A DNA stretch of 56,204 nucleotides from a bacterium 1XD42-76 (GTDB lineage Bacteria > Bacillota > Clostridia > Lachnospirales > Lachnospiraceae). Of the stretch, positions 37,004-44,466 are shown piece after piece. The stretch spans positions 1 to 56,204 of the forward strand of contig QZDW01000023.1 in NCBI GenBank assembly GCA_009917545.1, given 5' to 3'. The notes under the pieces were generated by a model that saw only the letters and a list, made by a program, of their open reading frames with translations, was not told where the DNA came from and ran no database searches. The first letter of the stretch is position 1. Each line of letters starts with the position of its first letter. A program made the position numbers and the translations under genes.

Positions 37004-37213
37004 TTATGGTTTATTTTCTACGTATTTTATTATGTTTCCCGGCTGCATATCTAATAATTCACAAAGCTGCTCTAATGTTTTTATACCTACCATTTCCCCT
37101 TTCCTTAATTTCTGCATAGCAGACTGACTAAGCACGTTTTCCCTTAATATCCTAGTGCTATTATACCCGGATTCTTTCAGTGTTTCTATAACATCTATCT
37201 TATATGCCAGCAT
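37004..37213 (-). CDS. Cro/C1-type helix-turn-helix regulator
   Basis: A 69-residue DNA-binding protein; helices around LRENVLSQSAMQKLRKGEMV and IKTLEQLCELLDMQPGN fit the small HTH group. GGAGG precedes ATG at 37213. It faces the promoter at 37295-37323 and probably represses it; GGTTTAT elements occur on both sides of the gene. Confidence 0.75.
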   Translation of the reverse strand: MLAYKIDVIETLKESGYNSTRILRENVLSQSAMQKLRKGEMVGIKTLEQLCELLDMQPGNIIKYVENKP

Positions 37214-37294
37214 ACACAAACCTCCTTTACTCTATTTTAATTTGATACTGAGAAAAAGTCAAGAAAAATAATCCAAAAAAAGTTTAAAAAATTC

Positions 37295-37323
37295 TTGACA
37301 TTAAACTAATATTGGTTTATACT
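37295..37323 (+). promoter_or_regulatory. Promoter with operator-like spacer
   Basis: TTGACA and TATACT are 17 bases apart. The spacer holds the near-palindrome AAACTAATATTGGTTT, a likely site for the adjacent HTH protein. Confidence 0.7.
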
Positions 37324-37354
37324 AGACTTATCAAAGGAACGGAGGATATGGGAT

Positions 37355-37567
37355 ATGAAGAATACATGGAATATTGTGCATGACTGCGATTTAGACGATG
37401 GAACACCAACAGAATGGTCTTTGAAAATAGCTGAAAATATATTTTATTGGATAGACGCTATGGCTGATTTTACATTTGATGTTATTGACAATGACGGACA
37501 CACTGTTTTGAAAAACTGCCAGTCCTTATCAAGTGCCAAAAGATGGGTAACAATCAATCTTCTATAA
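37355..37567 (+). CDS. Small acidic protein (70 aa)
   Basis: Begins MKNTWNIVHDCDLDDGTPTE and contains aromatic, acidic stretches (IFYWIDAMADFTFDVID). It is the first gene behind a consensus promoter, with GGAGG before the ATG. Unknown family. Confidence 0.6.
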   Translation: MKNTWNIVHDCDLDDGTPTEWSLKIAENIFYWIDAMADFTFDVIDNDGHTVLKNCQSLSSAKRWVTINLL

Positions 37568-37619
37568 TTAACCACACTACCCACCCGCCGGGATTGCGCC
37601 GGGAGAAAGAAGGGAAGAT

Positions 37620-37763
37620 ATGAGTAAATCAGAGTATATTGTTTGGAAATGCGAAACTATAGAGCAGATACAGGAAAAACATCCAGACTGGAATCATGAG
37701 CAAGTGCAGAAATATTTTTCTGCTGTAAAAGCTATTTTGCAAAAGAAAGGATTTTTTGATTGA
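37620..37763 (+). CDS. Small protein (47 aa)
   Basis: Reads MSKSEYIVWKCETIEQIQEK and ends AILQKKGFFD. It follows the 70-residue gene after 52 bases with AGGGAAG as ribosome site, in the same likely transcript. Unknown family. A hairpin (GGCAG...CTGCC, about 37815-37855) follows and can serve both this and the endolysin transcript. Confidence 0.5.
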   Translation: MSKSEYIVWKCETIEQIQEKHPDWNHEQVQKYFSAVKAILQKKGFFD

Positions 37764-37858
37764 TTTCACCCCGTCCCTGCTGGGTAATACAGGGAGAAAG
37801 TGAGAACGATATAAAAAAGAGGCAGACGGCAGGATAACGCCTACCACCTGCCCCTTTT

Positions 37859-38641
37859 CTATACATCCCATCTTTCAAGCATGCCTTTCCCTCCCGGCTT
37901 CTCATGCCAGCAGGCCCCCTCATACTCTCCGGATTCTTCAAGGTAATACCATGCGCCACCGACCTGCTGCCAGCCGGTCAGCATATAACCATCAGCCCCG
38001 AAATAATACCAGTGATGGTTGATGATCTGCCACTGGGATTGCGGGTAACTCCCGTCTGAATTGCGATACCACCAGCCTTTGCCGTCGTGTACCCAGCCAG
38101 GTTCCTCCATCGCGTAATCAATATAGCAGAACCCTTTGACCGATGGATCATTCCACGGCCTGGCTTTTACCTTGACCTGTCCACCATTACGGTCAGAAAG
38201 GTTTGAGGAGGTATTGCCCTCCAGGCAGTCCCACCATTTCTGCCCGTTCCGGGAATAAATCCGTACCACCCGCCCGGCATGGGAAAAATCAAAAATCACC
38301 ACAGCACCCAGCTCTGGCGTCATACCGACTTTTCCGGACCTTTTAAAAGCGTTGTATGTGGCAAAGCAGTTATATCCGACGTATGCACTGCGGGTCATAT
38401 TCCAGTGCTTCAGGGCCTCCTCAAGGCCAAATTTCTGCACTTCGAGCCAGAACTGGAAGGTACAGCACCAGGGCTGCCCCAGGCATCCCATCAGGCCGCA
38501 GGCATTGATATCACGAGCATATTTTGTATAATTTCCACTGCCTCTATTAGCGGTCCTGGAATCCAGATCGGTATCGGAAGCTTTCTCGATATAGCCTTCT
38601 TCTTTCAGGCCTCTGTTAATCAGTTCCTTCAGCGTACCCAT
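37859..38641 (-). CDS. Endolysin: CHAP-type amidohydrolase with wall-binding repeats
   Basis: A 260-residue peptidoglycan hydrolase for host lysis. MGTLKELINRGLKEEGYIEK is followed by the CHAP core with Cys in QPWCCTFQFW and His in FDFSHAGRVV. From about residue 185 come choline-binding-type repeats: GWVHDGKGWWYRNSDGSYPQ, WYYFGADGYMLTGWQQ, GAWYYLEESGEYE. ATG at 38641 follows GAGGGTG. It is paralogous to the truncated copy at 34350. Confidence 0.88.
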   Translation of the reverse strand: MGTLKELINRGLKEEGYIEKASDTDLDSRTANRGSGNYTKYARDINACGLMGCLGQPWCCTFQFWLEVQKFGLEEALKHWNMTRSAYVGYNCFATYNAFKRSGKVGMTPELGAVVIFDFSHAGRVVRIYSRNGQKWWDCLEGNTSSNLSDRNGGQVKVKARPWNDPSVKGFCYIDYAMEEPGWVHDGKGWWYRNSDGSYPQSQWQIINHHWYYFGADGYMLTGWQQVGGAWYYLEESGEYEGACWHEKPGGKGMLERWDV

Positions 38642-38655
38642 AATCACCCTCGCTT

Positions 38656-38700
38656 TCTGCAAACAAAAAGAACGCCATTGCAGGCGTCCCGGTTAATGAA
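38656..38700 (-). terminator. Terminator upstream of the endolysin gene
   Basis: On the minus strand ACGCC-TGCAAT-GGCGT is followed by TCTTTTTGTTTGC. It separates the endolysin from upstream minus-strand transcription. Confidence 0.55.
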
Positions 38701-38714
38701 ATATTTTTCGCATA

Positions 38715-38831
38715 TTGCATTTAGAATCCGCATATGCTATAATGCCAGTAGGCAAAAAGTAAGCAGGTTTCGGTAACTAAAAGAACGAAACCCCGGACTG
38801 TGTTCCAGCACAGTTCGGGGTTTCTTCTTTT
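38715..38831 (+). ncRNA. Candidate RNA antitoxin of the Fst-like system
   Basis: A promoter TTGCAT (38715-38720), 17 bases, TATAAT (38738-38743) directs a transcript from about 38750. There is no ORF; it ends in a strong hairpin at 38787-38824 followed by TTCTTTTC. The RNA contains GGTTTCGG (38766-38773), complementary to CCGAAACC in the leader of the toxin mRNA. It converges on the toxin transcript and shares its terminator, the plan of the Enterococcus par (fst) locus. Confidence 0.65.
38787..38824. terminator. Shared bidirectional terminator
   Basis: GAAACCCCGGACTGTG pairs with CACAGTTCGGGGTTTC around a short loop, with T-rich stretches outside on both strands. It ends the plus-strand RNA and the toxin mRNA. 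Confidence 0.8.
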
Positions 38832-38860
38832 CTTTTTACGGTGGCAAAGCACCCACCAGG

Positions 38861-38968
38861 CTATTTGTTGTCCTTGCTATGACTGTCCAGCCATTTGCAG
38901 ATAAGGTGGCAAACCACACCTGCCGCGACAGTCATAATAAAAGTAAGCAGTATGTCGATAACTATCAC
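38861..38968 (-). CDS. Fst-like type I toxin
   Basis: A 35-residue hydrophobic peptide ending TFIMTVAAGVVCHLICKWLD and a polar tail SHSKDNK. One membrane helix followed by K-W-L-D and charged residues is the Fst pattern. AGGAGG overlaps the listed GTG, so true initiation may use a near-cognate codon a few codons downstream. A promoter TTGTCT/TATAGT (39029-39034/39007-39012) lies upstream. The leader contains CCGAAACC, which can pair with the convergent RNA. Confidence 0.65.
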   Translation of the reverse strand: MIVIDILLTFIMTVAAGVVCHLICKWLDSHSKDNK

Positions 38969-39006
38969 CTCCTCCCATTGCCGGGTTTCGGCTGGACAAC
39001 AAAGCC

Positions 39007-39034
39007 ACTATATCACATTTTTCCTGTCAGACAA
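39007..39034 (-). promoter_or_regulatory. Promoter of the Fst-like toxin
   Basis: Minus-strand TTGTCT and TATAGT, 16 bases apart, about 40 bases upstream of the AGGAGG site. Confidence 0.5.
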
Positions 39035-39176
39035 TATGCTCCTTACTCTGCTTCAGACATTTTCTCGCCTGTACCAGCCTGTACTGCGTCTGTGAGCCCC
39101 TCCTCACCGATGACACGCCCCGGCCATAATTAGAGCCGTAGCCTGCGCTGTCTATCAGATTCTGTAAGGTTCCCAT
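39027..39176 (-). pseudogene. Lysin-holin deletion fusion
   Basis: Starts MGTLQNLIDSAG, like the endolysin N-terminus, then continues through DNA almost identical to the 3' end of the holin gene at 39880-39965 (shared CTGTGAGCCCCTC and CGCCCCGGCCATAATTAG) but in another frame. An internal deletion has joined the two. Not functional. Confidence 0.55.
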
Positions 39177-39196
39177 TATTCCCCCCAATAAAAAAA

Positions 39197-39217
39197 GCTC
39201 CTTTTCCAAACAGGAGC
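39197..39217 (-). terminator. Minus-strand terminator
   Basis: GCTCCT and AGGAGC form a hairpin followed on the minus strand by TTTTTTTATTGG. It shields the lysis region from antisense transcription from the plus-strand peptide operon side. Confidence 0.5.
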
Positions 39218-39266
39218 ATCATGAAGCACTTTTTTTCAGATTTTTGATAAAATTTCCATTATCTAC

Positions 39267-39295
39267 TTGAATTCCACGTTATAACGTGGTATAAT
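39267..39295 (+). promoter_or_regulatory. Promoter with a perfect 16-bp operator
   Basis: TTGAAT and TATAAT are 17 bases apart. The spacer is filled by the perfect palindrome CCACGTTATAACGTGG (39274-39289). A repressor bound there would block polymerase. The XRE gene at 39604 is the obvious candidate. Confidence 0.75.
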
Positions 39296-39324
39296 GTGTT
39301 CATAGAAAGGGGGTGAGAAAGGAA

Positions 39325-39438
39325 ATGGAGAAAAAAATAAAGGAGCTGAAAGAAGTGGTATCAGCACTCATTCAGCTCACTTTAGAAATCGGAACTCTCT
39401 TAGCCGTTATCAAAATGATAATTGAGAGCCTCCGATAA
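39325..39438 (+). CDS. Small amphipathic peptide (37 aa)
   Basis: Reads MEKKIKELKEVVSALIQLTL then IGTLLAVIKMIIESLR: a charged helix followed by a hydrophobic one. Ribosome site AAAGG; first gene behind the regulated promoter. Possibly a membrane-active or regulatory peptide. No family recognised. Confidence 0.55.
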   Translation: MEKKIKELKEVVSALIQLTLEIGTLLAVIKMIIESLR

Positions 39439-39444
39439 GTCACC

Positions 39445-39462
39445 GGGGAGGGAAACCTCCCC
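39445..39462 (+). other. GC-rich hairpin with GAAA loop
   Basis: GGGGAGG-GAAA-CCTCCCC lies seven bases after the first peptide gene, with no T run. It could protect the upstream message end or limit readthrough into the downstream peptide and regulator. Confidence 0.45.
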
Positions 39463-39498
39463 ACACAAACTATAACATATCTCCATTTTCCTTGCAAG

Positions 39499-39591
39499 AT
39501 GAAAAACACAGCAAAAGCTCTGGTAAGCCTTATTGCCTCTATCATCTGGCTTGTGATTATTGTAATTGGCCTGATACAGTTATTTTTCTAA
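39499..39591 (+). CDS. Single-pass membrane peptide (30 aa)
   Basis: Reads MKNTAKALVSLIASIIWLVI then IVIGLIQLFF: a short basic N-terminus and one long membrane helix. It ends twelve bases before the XRE gene. There is no strong ribosome site (CCTTGCAAG), so translation may be weak. The hydrophobic layout resembles type I toxins. Confidence 0.45.
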   Translation: MKNTAKALVSLIASIIWLVIIVIGLIQLFF

Positions 39592-39603
39592 GGAGGACTC
39601 TGC

Positions 39604-39798
39604 ATGCGTTTAAAAGAAATCCGCAATCAAAAATCCTTAAGCCTCCGGGCTCTGTCTGAACGTTCTGGCATTTCACAGCGCACCATAGAGGATATTGAAC
39701 GCTTCAACCGGTGCAAGGTAGATACTGCCATAAAACTGGCCGATGCTTTACAGGTCTCCCTTGATGAACTGTGCAGAGACCTTCCATCAGAACAATAA
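39604..39798 (+). CDS. XRE-family transcriptional regulator
   Basis: A 64-residue HTH protein: MRLKEIRNQKSLSLRALSER, SGISQRTIEDIERFNRCKVD, LADALQVSLDELC. AAGGAGG precedes the ATG. It is the third gene of the peptide operon and likely binds its promoter palindrome. Confidence 0.85.
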   Translation: MRLKEIRNQKSLSLRALSERSGISQRTIEDIERFNRCKVDTAIKLADALQVSLDELCRDLPSEQ

Positions 39799-39849
39799 CA
39801 GCACCTTATGCCGTCTGTAACCATACAGGCGGCACTTTTTTTACAAAAA

Positions 39850-40083
39850 TCAGGCGGATTTATCTTCCGCTGCTGATGCCTCCGTACCCGTATTCGCCAT
39901 ATCTGTGAGCCCCTCTCCGATGATGTAGGCGATTACAGACGCCCCGGCCATAATTAGTGCCGTAACCTGCGTCGCGGAGCTCTCTGAGCCTCCTGTAGCT
40001 ACAATCATCATGGACACAAACGATGCCGCCGCCGTCCAGAGCTTGCGGCTCGTAAGTTTCCTTACCCAGTCAATGTTCTTCAT
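39850..40083 (-). CDS. Phage holin
   Basis: A 77-residue protein: MKNIDWVRKLTSRKLWTAAA followed by two hydrophobic helices (SFVSMMIVATG, VTALIMAGASVIAYIIGEGL) and a polar tail. GGAG precedes ATG at 40083. It makes membrane lesions that release the endolysin. Adjacent to the XhlA-like gene. Confidence 0.75.
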   Translation of the reverse strand: MKNIDWVRKLTSRKLWTAAASFVSMMIVATGGSESSATQVTALIMAGASVIAYIIGEGLTDMANTGTEASAAEDKSA

Positions 40084-40108
40084 TCTGTTCCAACTCCTTT
40101 CCCTTTTC

Positions 40109-40438
40109 TTATATGCCGATCTGCTTAAAAACGAATCCGACAGCAATACCGATCACGGTGGTAATGACATAGCCCGCCGCCTTCCGCCACATCTCACCGT
40201 CACGACTTTCCAGTGTTTCCAGGCGTTTTCCCTGCCTCTCCTGCTCCTTTGCCATGTTTTCCATATTGGCGGCCAGCTTTTCAACTGACGCTGCAAGGGA
40301 AGCGATTAACTGTGTCGTCTTTTCCACGGCCTCAATGCGGTGGTTCTGCCGGTTGTTTTCATCCTCAAGCCTCTGGTTCTCTGCTTCCATCCGCCGGCAG
40401 AACTCCTCATGCTCTGCTCTTGTGATTACGCCATCCAT
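40109..40438 (-). CDS. XhlA-like lysis protein
   Basis: A 109-residue protein. The first 85 residues are a long coiled coil (EAENQRLEDENNRQNHRIEA), followed by one membrane helix (AAGYVITTVIGIAVGFVF) at the C-terminus. This is the plan of the hemolysin XhlA group, which works with a holin. The order matches phage lysis cassettes. Confidence 0.7.
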   Translation of the reverse strand: MDGVITRAEHEEFCRRMEAENQRLEDENNRQNHRIEAVEKTTQLIASLAASVEKLAANMENMAKEQERQGKRLETLESRDGEMWRKAAGYVITTVIGIAVGFVFKQIGI

Positions 40439-40458
40439 CTTATCTGTCCCCTTTCCGC

Positions 40459-40500
40459 AAACAAAAAGGACACCTTTCTACAGGCGTCCCGGTTCATGAA
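40459..40500 (-). terminator. Terminator between tail-fibre and lysis genes
   Basis: On the minus strand GGGACGCCTGTAGAAAGGTG and TCC form a stem followed by TTTTTGTTTGC. It is the third copy of the terminator type seen at 34962 and 38656. Confidence 0.5.
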
Positions 40501-40533
40501 ACTAATGTGATAACACGATTATATAACCCATGA

Positions 40534-41628
40534 TTATAACCAAATTTTACATATTAGACGTATTTCAATATTTTTATTATTAGTAGTTGCTCCTGAATAT
40601 ATTTTAACAGGGCAGAATTCAAACATATATTTATCAGAATTTTTTATTAATCTTATGCAAACACAATCTGAATTATTATTGTAAATATTATATGATGTAT
40701 AAACTTCAATAACCTGGGTACTATCAAATATAATACCAAACTCTTCAGAACTCCACATACTTGGTCTTACATATGTTTGAAATAAATACTTAATATTTGA
40801 TACATTTGGATTGCATTTATTACTGTCTATATTAATATAGGTTGGATTATTTAACTTATTTGACAATGCACCATCACCAGTAGAATAACTAGAAGTAGAT
40901 ACTATTTCATTTGGAAATTCTATTTTTTTATAGTTAGATGGTATAGCATTTACTGTAACCTTCTCCAATAGTTTGTTTGCATCTGAATATATATTCTGAA
41001 CAGATGTTGATGGAGTCACTGTTTTTGTTTGCGCTGGTAATCCAAACAAAGTATTACTATAAATATATCCATTTTCTTTATTATATCGAATACATACCCG
41101 TCTTACTCCATCTGTATTATTATCAATATATCGTGAATCAGCAGGCACAACTACTGTACTATTCGATGCTGAAAGCCTTATTCCTGAATCGTTTGTAATA
41201 TGCTTCATTGTTCCAGTTACTTTACCTCCGTTCACATAGGCTGTATTTCCTTTTAGAATATTAGCAGCCACTGCATTTGCGTCGGATGTCGCTGTACCAG
41301 CTATGTTAAGGATCGTATTCCCCTTCATAATCTTAGCTGCGGTCAGGCCGATCAGGGAGGCGATCCTTGCATAGGTTGCGAAAAGCTTTGACGTACCTGT
41401 ATATTTCCCCGTGGCGGGTATGGCAAATGTCACACGGGCGTTTGTGCTGTCCAGAGCCGCCGCCCCTTCCTGTATCGTCCCGGTCTTATCCGGCAGCGTC
41501 CCTGCCACAGCCTCGTCGTTTGAATCGGACGTCAGGGCCGTTTTCCCGGCCAGTACATCTGCTTTTGACGCCGTAACCTCGTCAGATGTTATCCCGCTGG
41601 TTCCCGCTGATATTAACAGTTTACCCAT
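40534..41628 (-). CDS. Phage tail-fibre or receptor-binding protein
   Basis: A 364-residue protein with Ala/Thr/Gly-rich repeats in the first third (TASKADVLAGKTALTSD, AAKIMKGNTILNIAGTA, AANILKGNTAYVNGGKVTGT), like phage tail or baseplate appendage proteins. The C-terminal two thirds are Asn/Tyr/Ser-rich and strikingly AT-rich compared with the start, suggesting a replaced receptor-binding end. Overlaps the next upstream gene by eight bases. Confidence 0.6.
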   Translation of the reverse strand: MGKLLISAGTSGITSDEVTASKADVLAGKTALTSDSNDEAVAGTLPDKTGTIQEGAAALDSTNARVTFAIPATGKYTGTSKLFATYARIASLIGLTAAKIMKGNTILNIAGTATSDANAVAANILKGNTAYVNGGKVTGTMKHITNDSGIRLSASNSTVVVPADSRYIDNNTDGVRRVCIRYNKENGYIYSNTLFGLPAQTKTVTPSTSVQNIYSDANKLLEKVTVNAIPSNYKKIEFPNEIVSTSSYSTGDGALSNKLNNPTYINIDSNKCNPNVSNIKYLFQTYVRPSMWSSEEFGIIFDSTQVIEVYTSYNIYNNNSDCVCIRLIKNSDKYMFEFCPVKIYSGATTNNKNIEIRLICKIWL

Positions 41629-41992
41629 CCGCTTTCACCCCCTTTAGAAGAACAGAAAAATCAGAAGCCGGCTTTTTTGCCCCGCAGTAGAACGTCACAT
41701 AGCCGTCTTCTGTCATTCCGTCGGTAATCATCGCCGTCTGTTTCTGGCGGAGCTTTACTTCCTGCGCGCTCAGGCTTTTCGGTGCGTAAATCTTTAACTC
41801 TACGTCATCTCCTGCTTTCACTCCGGGGACTGCCACCCTCTGCGCATACGGCGTCGACTGTGACCAGCCGGATGCAGGGAGCGCTACCACGGCCGTCCCC
41901 GCCTGCCTTCCGATCTCCTGCCTCGCTTTTTCATCACATATTTCAAGCTCCGTATCCATCTCCGGAAAACATAGTCTGCTAACTTCTGCCAT
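41621..41992 (-). CDS. Phage tail-associated protein (123 aa)
   Basis: Begins MAEVSRLCFPEMDTELEICD, with a beta-rich middle (VAVPGVKAGDDVELKIYAP). No family is certain. It lies between tail-fibre-like genes and is translated from an overlapping set, so it is likely structural or a fibre chaperone. Confidence 0.55.
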   Translation of the reverse strand: MAEVSRLCFPEMDTELEICDEKARQEIGRQAGTAVVALPASGWSQSTPYAQRVAVPGVKAGDDVELKIYAPKSLSAQEVKLRQKQTAMITDGMTEDGYVTFYCGAKKPASDFSVLLKGVKADG

Positions 41993-41997
41993 ATCAC

Positions 41998-42207
41998 CTA
42001 TCCCTCCTTATTGGTTCCCCCGGAGGAGGGAAACACCAACGTTTTCTCCTCCGGAAGATACGTAAAGCCGCCGATTTTCTGGTCGATGGCTTCCATGTTT
42101 TCATACACTTCTTTAAATGTACCAAATACAGCCTCCTGAAATGCGGCCTGCTTTGCATCCATGCATCCGGCGGCCTGCCGGACATTCTCCGGAGTCAGAT
42201 GTTTCAT
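41998..42207 (-). CDS. Small phage protein (69 aa)
   Basis: MKHLTPENVRQAAGCMDAKQ starts a helical protein ending in a short beta segment (GGFTYLPEEKTLVFPSSGG). It sits between two tail genes with only short gaps. Unknown function. Confidence 0.5.
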   Translation of the reverse strand: MKHLTPENVRQAAGCMDAKQAAFQEAVFGTFKEVYENMEAIDQKIGGFTYLPEEKTLVFPSSGGTNKEG

Positions 42208-42224
42208 ATCGCACCTCCGTCCCC

Positions 42225-42755
42225 TTAATCCGCAAACAGCGCCCTGATCTCCTCATCTGTGTACGCCTCAAAATCGGCCTCTGTAAGCGCTGTCAGGCCC
42301 TTTGTGGCGGTAAATTCACCGGTCTTATCATCATATCCCACCCCGGTCACGACATTGCCCGTACCGGTTGTCGTGGCTGACAGGCTCGTAAGTCCGATAT
42401 GGCCGGAATCCCGGATGGCATCTGCGATCATCTGCGTAACGGCGGCTGTTTTGGCGTAATCTGACAGATCGACCTTCCAGTCGCCCATGCGCTCAAGCTT
42501 CCCGCCGATCACCATGTACTCGTCGTAACTGTTGCCGTCCGCACTGTCCCCGGACACTTTCGGCACCATATAGATATGTTTGTCCGCTCCTGCTGCCGAT
42601 ACATCGATCGCATCCAGGCTGTCCGCTGTCACCCTGTCCAGATGGTCCACTCCCGCGATAGCCGTGGCTATGGCCTCCGCTACCTGTGAGGCCGTCATGC
42701 CGTCTGTATAGGAAAACCTCACCTCACCCGTTGTAACATTCGTCGTCTGATCCAT
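42225..42755 (-). CDS. Phage tail-fibre-like protein (176 aa)
   Basis: MDQTTNVTTGEVRFSYTDGM, then a segment with IDVSAAGADKHIYMVPKVSG, KVDLSDYAKTAAVTQMIADA and TATKGLTALTEADFEAYTD. Such Ala/Thr/Asp repeats with a DYAKT heptad are common in distal tail or fibre proteins. Last three residues FAD. Confidence 0.6.
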   Translation of the reverse strand: MDQTTNVTTGEVRFSYTDGMTASQVAEAIATAIAGVDHLDRVTADSLDAIDVSAAGADKHIYMVPKVSGDSADGNSYDEYMVIGGKLERMGDWKVDLSDYAKTAAVTQMIADAIRDSGHIGLTSLSATTTGTGNVVTGVGYDDKTGEFTATKGLTALTEADFEAYTDEEIRALFAD

Positions 42756-42793
42756 TACACTGCCTCCTCTTTAAATGCATCTTCTGCGCTCAC

Positions 42794-43939
42794 CTAATTT
42801 GTAACTGCAGGCCTCTTATCGGACTCCTCCACTAACGTCGGCTTCCCGGGCATACGTATCACCATGCCCCCGACAAACGACTCGAACTCCTTCTTCCCGA
42901 CCGCCTTTTCTACCTGGGCAAGGCTCAGTGGCTTCCTCTCATAAAGAACCGCCTCCGGGATCCCCTTCTCAGTTAAAAGGGCAAACGCCTTCTCCATATC
43001 CGTCCAGCCCCGAACGCTGCGCCCCTCTACAGCCTTAAAGCCAGGAACTGTATGTCCGGCCAGGCATTCCTTCAAGGCTAATTCTTCCAGATCAGAAAGC
43101 CATCTGGCGACATCCTTTCCCTGCCTTAAGTACTCCCCCATCTCCTCATTGGTGATAAGCGGCGGCTTCCTTTCCGTATCAAAGGCAAGCTTTATATTCT
43201 CATCGGCCCTTGCCCGGCACTGTCCGCGGGCACGGCAGTAACGGCAGGTTTTATCCCCAGGCCGGAATTCCCCTTCCCCCTTTATGGCAAGCTCTGCCCT
43301 TTCCTTCACATACCGCCCGAACGTAAGCAGCTCTGTCAGGGAACACTCCCATTCGGAAATCCCGTCCTTAAGCCTTGGCTGCACAATCGCCATCCGGATC
43401 GTCTGAATCGGATACAGCAGCTTATAGGCCTCATAGGCTCCCAGGGCATACAATGCCATCTGTGGGTTCCCTTCTGCCTCTACACGTCCCTCCGGACTCT
43501 TTCCATATTTAAAGTCAATCACTTTAAGAATCCCGCTGCCGATCAAAATACAGTCTGCGGTTCCAAAACCATCCGGAACATAAGACCCAAAATCCACCCG
43601 TTTCTCAACAGCTGCATAAGGGAGGCTTTCAAACCCCAGTGCCGCTGTTTTTACATAATCGAGATACTCCTCTGTATAATCCATCATCTCATCCTGCCAC
43701 AGAGCTTCCTTTTTTAACTTATTTACTGCACGGGTAAACTTCTGCTTTCCAAAATCAATGGTAAAAAAGTAATTCCTAAGCTTCAACTCCGCCAGCTCAT
43801 GGGCTAATGTCCCTTCCCTTGCCGCCTCCGAAGCGGTATCCGGAAACTGTGCTTCCAGAAGCGCACTCGGCGTACAGGAAAGCCAGCGGTGCGCCCCGGA
43901 CGCGCTGAGCAATGCGTGTGCCCGTCCCTCATGTCCCAT
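42794..43939 (-). CDS. DUF2800 protein, RecB/Cas4-like nuclease fold
   Basis: A 381-residue protein: HALLSASGAHRWLSCTPSAL, EGTLAHELAELKL, FGTADCILIGSGILKVIDFK (nuclease-type D and D-x-K motif) and the Cys cluster CRYCRARGQCRARAD. DUF2800 proteins are phage or plasmid recombination nucleases by inference from fold. The start ATG overlaps the previous stop (TGATG). Confidence 0.8.
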   Translation of the reverse strand: MGHEGRAHALLSASGAHRWLSCTPSALLEAQFPDTASEAAREGTLAHELAELKLRNYFFTIDFGKQKFTRAVNKLKKEALWQDEMMDYTEEYLDYVKTAALGFESLPYAAVEKRVDFGSYVPDGFGTADCILIGSGILKVIDFKYGKSPEGRVEAEGNPQMALYALGAYEAYKLLYPIQTIRMAIVQPRLKDGISEWECSLTELLTFGRYVKERAELAIKGEGEFRPGDKTCRYCRARGQCRARADENIKLAFDTERKPPLITNEEMGEYLRQGKDVARWLSDLEELALKECLAGHTVPGFKAVEGRSVRGWTDMEKAFALLTEKGIPEAVLYERKPLSLAQVEKAVGKKEFESFVGGMVIRMPGKPTLVEESDKRPAVTN

Positions 43940-44466
43940 CAAATCTGAGCCCTCATTCCCCGCAGTGTTGTGGCAAAGGCTCCGTACTGCGTTTGCGGAA
44001 GCGCCGGGAGCGAGTCCACGCCGAACTGTGAAAGAAGCCCCAGAAGCTCCTGCTGCCGGCCTGCATCCATTAAAGTCATCGCTGCCCGCGCAAGGTCATC
44101 CAGCGTATAGCCTGTCGTAGTGGTTGGCACCGATGCCTGCAGCGGCTGTACGGCCTGTCCCTGAGAAGGCTGTATGGGCTGAGGCGTCTGGCCCGGCTGG
44201 GGCACCTGGGTTATCGGGCTCTGCCGGGATACCTGAGGCGCCTGGCCCGGCTGCAACTGCTGACTCGGCTGCTGCATGGGAGCCTTAAGCTGTACCGGCG
44301 CTGCCGGCTCTGTAACGGCCGGAACTGCCGGCTGCATCTGCATAGGCGTCTGATCCGTCTGCCCTTCTGGCGCCCCAATTTCCTCTGCTCTCCCTGCATT
44401 GATTCCCAGGAGTTCCTTCGCAAAGGTCCTCATCTCTTCAAAATCCTTAAACTGTACTGTAATCAT
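43939..44466 (-). CDS. Phage protein with Pro/Gln-rich linker (175 aa)
   Basis: The N-terminal MITVQFKDFEEMRTFAKELL helix, a central linker of about 80 residues rich in P and Q, and a C-terminal helical part (LDDLARAAMTLMDAGRQQEL). It is coupled to the DUF2800 gene at its end and to a 38-codon frame at its start. Likely a replication or recombination accessory protein. Confidence 0.6.
   Translation of the reverse strand: MITVQFKDFEEMRTFAKELLGINAGRAEEIGAPEGQTDQTPMQMQPAVPAVTEPAAPVQLKAPMQQPSQQLQPGQAPQVSRQSPITQVPQPGQTPQPIQPSQGQAVQPLQASVPTTTTGYTLDDLARAAMTLMDAGRQQELLGLLSQFGVDSLPALPQTQYGAFATTLRGMRAQI

Noticed and set aside
42794-43939. DUF2800 protein as a Cas4 of a CRISPR system
   Set aside because: Its context is phage replication and tail genes, with no other cas genes or arrays; the nuclease-like motifs are shared by phage exonucleases.
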